Shown piece after piece: positions 5,529 through 6,190 of a DNA stretch of 6,190 bases. The position numbers and the translations under genes were made by a program. Source of the DNA: DATJFX01 sp035495465 (GTDB lineage Bacteria; Patescibacteriota; Doudnabacteria; UBA920; O2-02-FULL-48-8); contig DATJFX010000050.1 in NCBI GenBank assembly GCA_035495465.1, positions 1 to 6,190 on the forward strand, given 5' to 3'. The notes under the pieces are model-generated. The model did not search any database. It saw nothing but the letters and a program-made list of their open reading frames with translations, and had not been told where the DNA came from. Position 1 is the first letter of the stretch. Every line of letters starts with the position of its first letter.

Positions 5529-6149
5529 ATGTTTTCCCTATGGAAACAAAAAGAAAATAACAAAATATTTACGGGTTTTTTGGTCATTTTAATTGCTGGC
5601 GTTTTTCTTCTGGGCTTAAACAGGCAATTTGTATTAGGCGATACGACTTCTGATGACCTGCAGGCTCAGAAAGACGCCAAGCAGCAGGAATTAAACGCGA
5701 TTAAGAGTAAAATCAATGGCTACCAAAGCCAGATTAAGGAAATTTCTGGCCAGGCCAACACCCTAGCAAATCAAATAAAGATTCTGAATTTGCAATTAGT
5801 TGAAACCCAGGCGCAGATTGACGCGACAGAAAATGAAATCGATGCCGCAAACCTAGAAATAGCAGATGTCACAAACAAAATAGTTCAAACGCAGAAGGAT
5901 ATTGCCAAACAAAAGGAAGTCTTGGCCACTTTGGTTGCGGATATAAATGATCTGGATCAGCGTTCGCCGCTTGAGATCGCTTTAGAGAATGATAATTTTC
6001 AAGAATTTTTAGACCAAGTGCAATACAACTCAAGCGTACAGGAACAAAGCCAGGCGTCTCTGACAAAGATCAAGCAGCTGACGTTAGATTTGGATATCCG
6101 GAATGCGGACCTTATCAGGTGCCTTATGGCGCGACCTATAATCCCCTAG
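5529..6149 (+). CDS. Secreted/anchored coiled-coil protein, EnvC/CwlO/PcsB-type N-terminal region, truncated
   Basis: The 206-aa frame starts with a short basic segment (KQKENNK), then a hydrophobic stretch IFTGFLVILIAGVFLLGL (13-30) that is a signal peptide or signal anchor. A long Gln/Lys/Glu-rich coiled coil follows (about 41-140). Then comes RSPLEIALENDNFQEFLDQV (145-164), the break that in CwlO/PcsB/EnvC-type proteins lies between two coiled-coil arms ('S..F.DFLDRV'), and a second arm starts (165-195). In relatives this region continues and ends in an M23/LytM, NlpC/P60 or CHAP domain that cleaves, or activates cleavage of, peptidoglycan outside the membrane. Here none is present: after about residue 195 the sequence changes to RCLMARPIIP and stops. 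All other forward frames also close by 6160, so a single frameshift does not restore it. It has its own promoter and a leaderless start. The N-terminal reading is good; the C-terminus is probably broken by an insertion, deletion or assembly join. Confidence 0.75.
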   Translation: MFSLWKQKENNKIFTGFLVILIAGVFLLGLNRQFVLGDTTSDDLQAQKDAKQQELNAIKSKINGYQSQIKEISGQANTLANQIKILNLQLVETQAQIDATENEIDAANLEIADVTNKIVQTQKDIAKQKEVLATLVADINDLDQRSPLEIALENDNFQEFLDQVQYNSSVQEQSQASLTKIKQLTLDLDIRNADLIRCLMARPIIP

Positions 6150-6167
6150 ACTTCCTCTAAAAGGGGA
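6142..6167. repeat. Inverted repeat in the sequence that ends the coiled-coil gene
   Basis: TCCCCT (6142-6147) and AGGGGA (6162-6167) are perfect 6-base arms around a 14-base loop. They lie in a stretch from about 6114 to 6190 that codes for nothing recognisable and reads unlike the A-rich coiled-coil sequence before it. A short palindromic dispersed repeat, or the edge of one, is possible; a single copy in the window cannot show that it is repeated. Confidence 0.35.
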
Positions 6168-6190
6168 GAGCCCATTCTGAGCCGATCCAA

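Noticed and set aside
5869..6066. Minus-strand open frame inside the coiled-coil gene
   Set aside because: Antisense to a clear heptad-repeat coding region; no recognisable protein.
6137..6142. TATAAT in the final stretch
   Set aside because: No TG extension and no -35 at the right distance, and no gene follows within the window.
1..6190. Search by eye for a CRISPR array, tRNA/rRNA genes, transposase, toxin-antitoxin or defence genes
   Set aside because: No regularly spaced direct repeats, no tRNA-like cloverleaf with CCA, and every frame of useful length is accounted for by the genes listed.

Overview
The window is compact, AT-rich bacterial chromosome holding nine genes, two of them incomplete or doubtful at the window edges. 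Almost no space is left between genes: TAATG and ATGA junctions, two 17-base same-strand overlaps and one 4-base tail-to-tail overlap. TGA is used as a stop at 1826-1828, so this is the standard bacterial code and not the TGA=Gly code of Gracilibacteria/Absconditabacteria. Small proteins, sparse Shine-Dalgarno sequences, a WecG/TagA enzyme with a hydrophobic insert and unfamiliar small conserved-looking ORFs beside def suggest a Candidate Phyla Radiation (Patescibacteria) genome, perhaps Parcubacteria- or Doudnabacteria-like. That assignment is inference from style, not from a marker gene.

Layout. (1) 2-915, plus strand: the C-terminal end of a metallo-beta-lactamase-fold hydrolase, overlapped by one base by a pteridine-reductase-like short-chain dehydrogenase. 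(2) 3190-912, minus strand: a four-gene overlapping operon in transcription order, an 83-aa protein of unknown function, peptide deformylase (def), a 217-aa protein with faint protein-kinase-fold features, and methionyl-tRNA formyltransferase (fmt). Fmt and Def put on and remove the N-formyl group of nascent proteins, so this is an N-terminal formyl-methionine module with two unassigned passengers. (3) 3191-3234: a 44-base divergent control region with an extended -10 promoter and two perfect palindromes. (4) 3235-5458, plus strand: a WecG/TagA/CpsF-type glycosyltransferase overlapping glutamyl-tRNA synthetase (gltX). (5) 5459-5528: a strong hairpin directly followed by a well-formed promoter. 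(6) 5529-6149, plus strand: a secreted or membrane-anchored coiled-coil protein like the N-terminal half of EnvC/CwlO/PcsB-type peptidoglycan hydrolase regulators. It stops abruptly where the sequence turns into a different-looking, hairpin-containing stretch running to the window end.

The window is mainly housekeeping (translation initiation and maturation, tRNA charging, envelope biogenesis). I see no CRISPR array, tRNA or rRNA gene, transposase or defence system. The points most worth a second look are the kinase-like protein inside the def-fmt operon, the leaderless or near-leaderless promoters, the palindromes in the divergent promoter, and the broken end of the coiled-coil gene.
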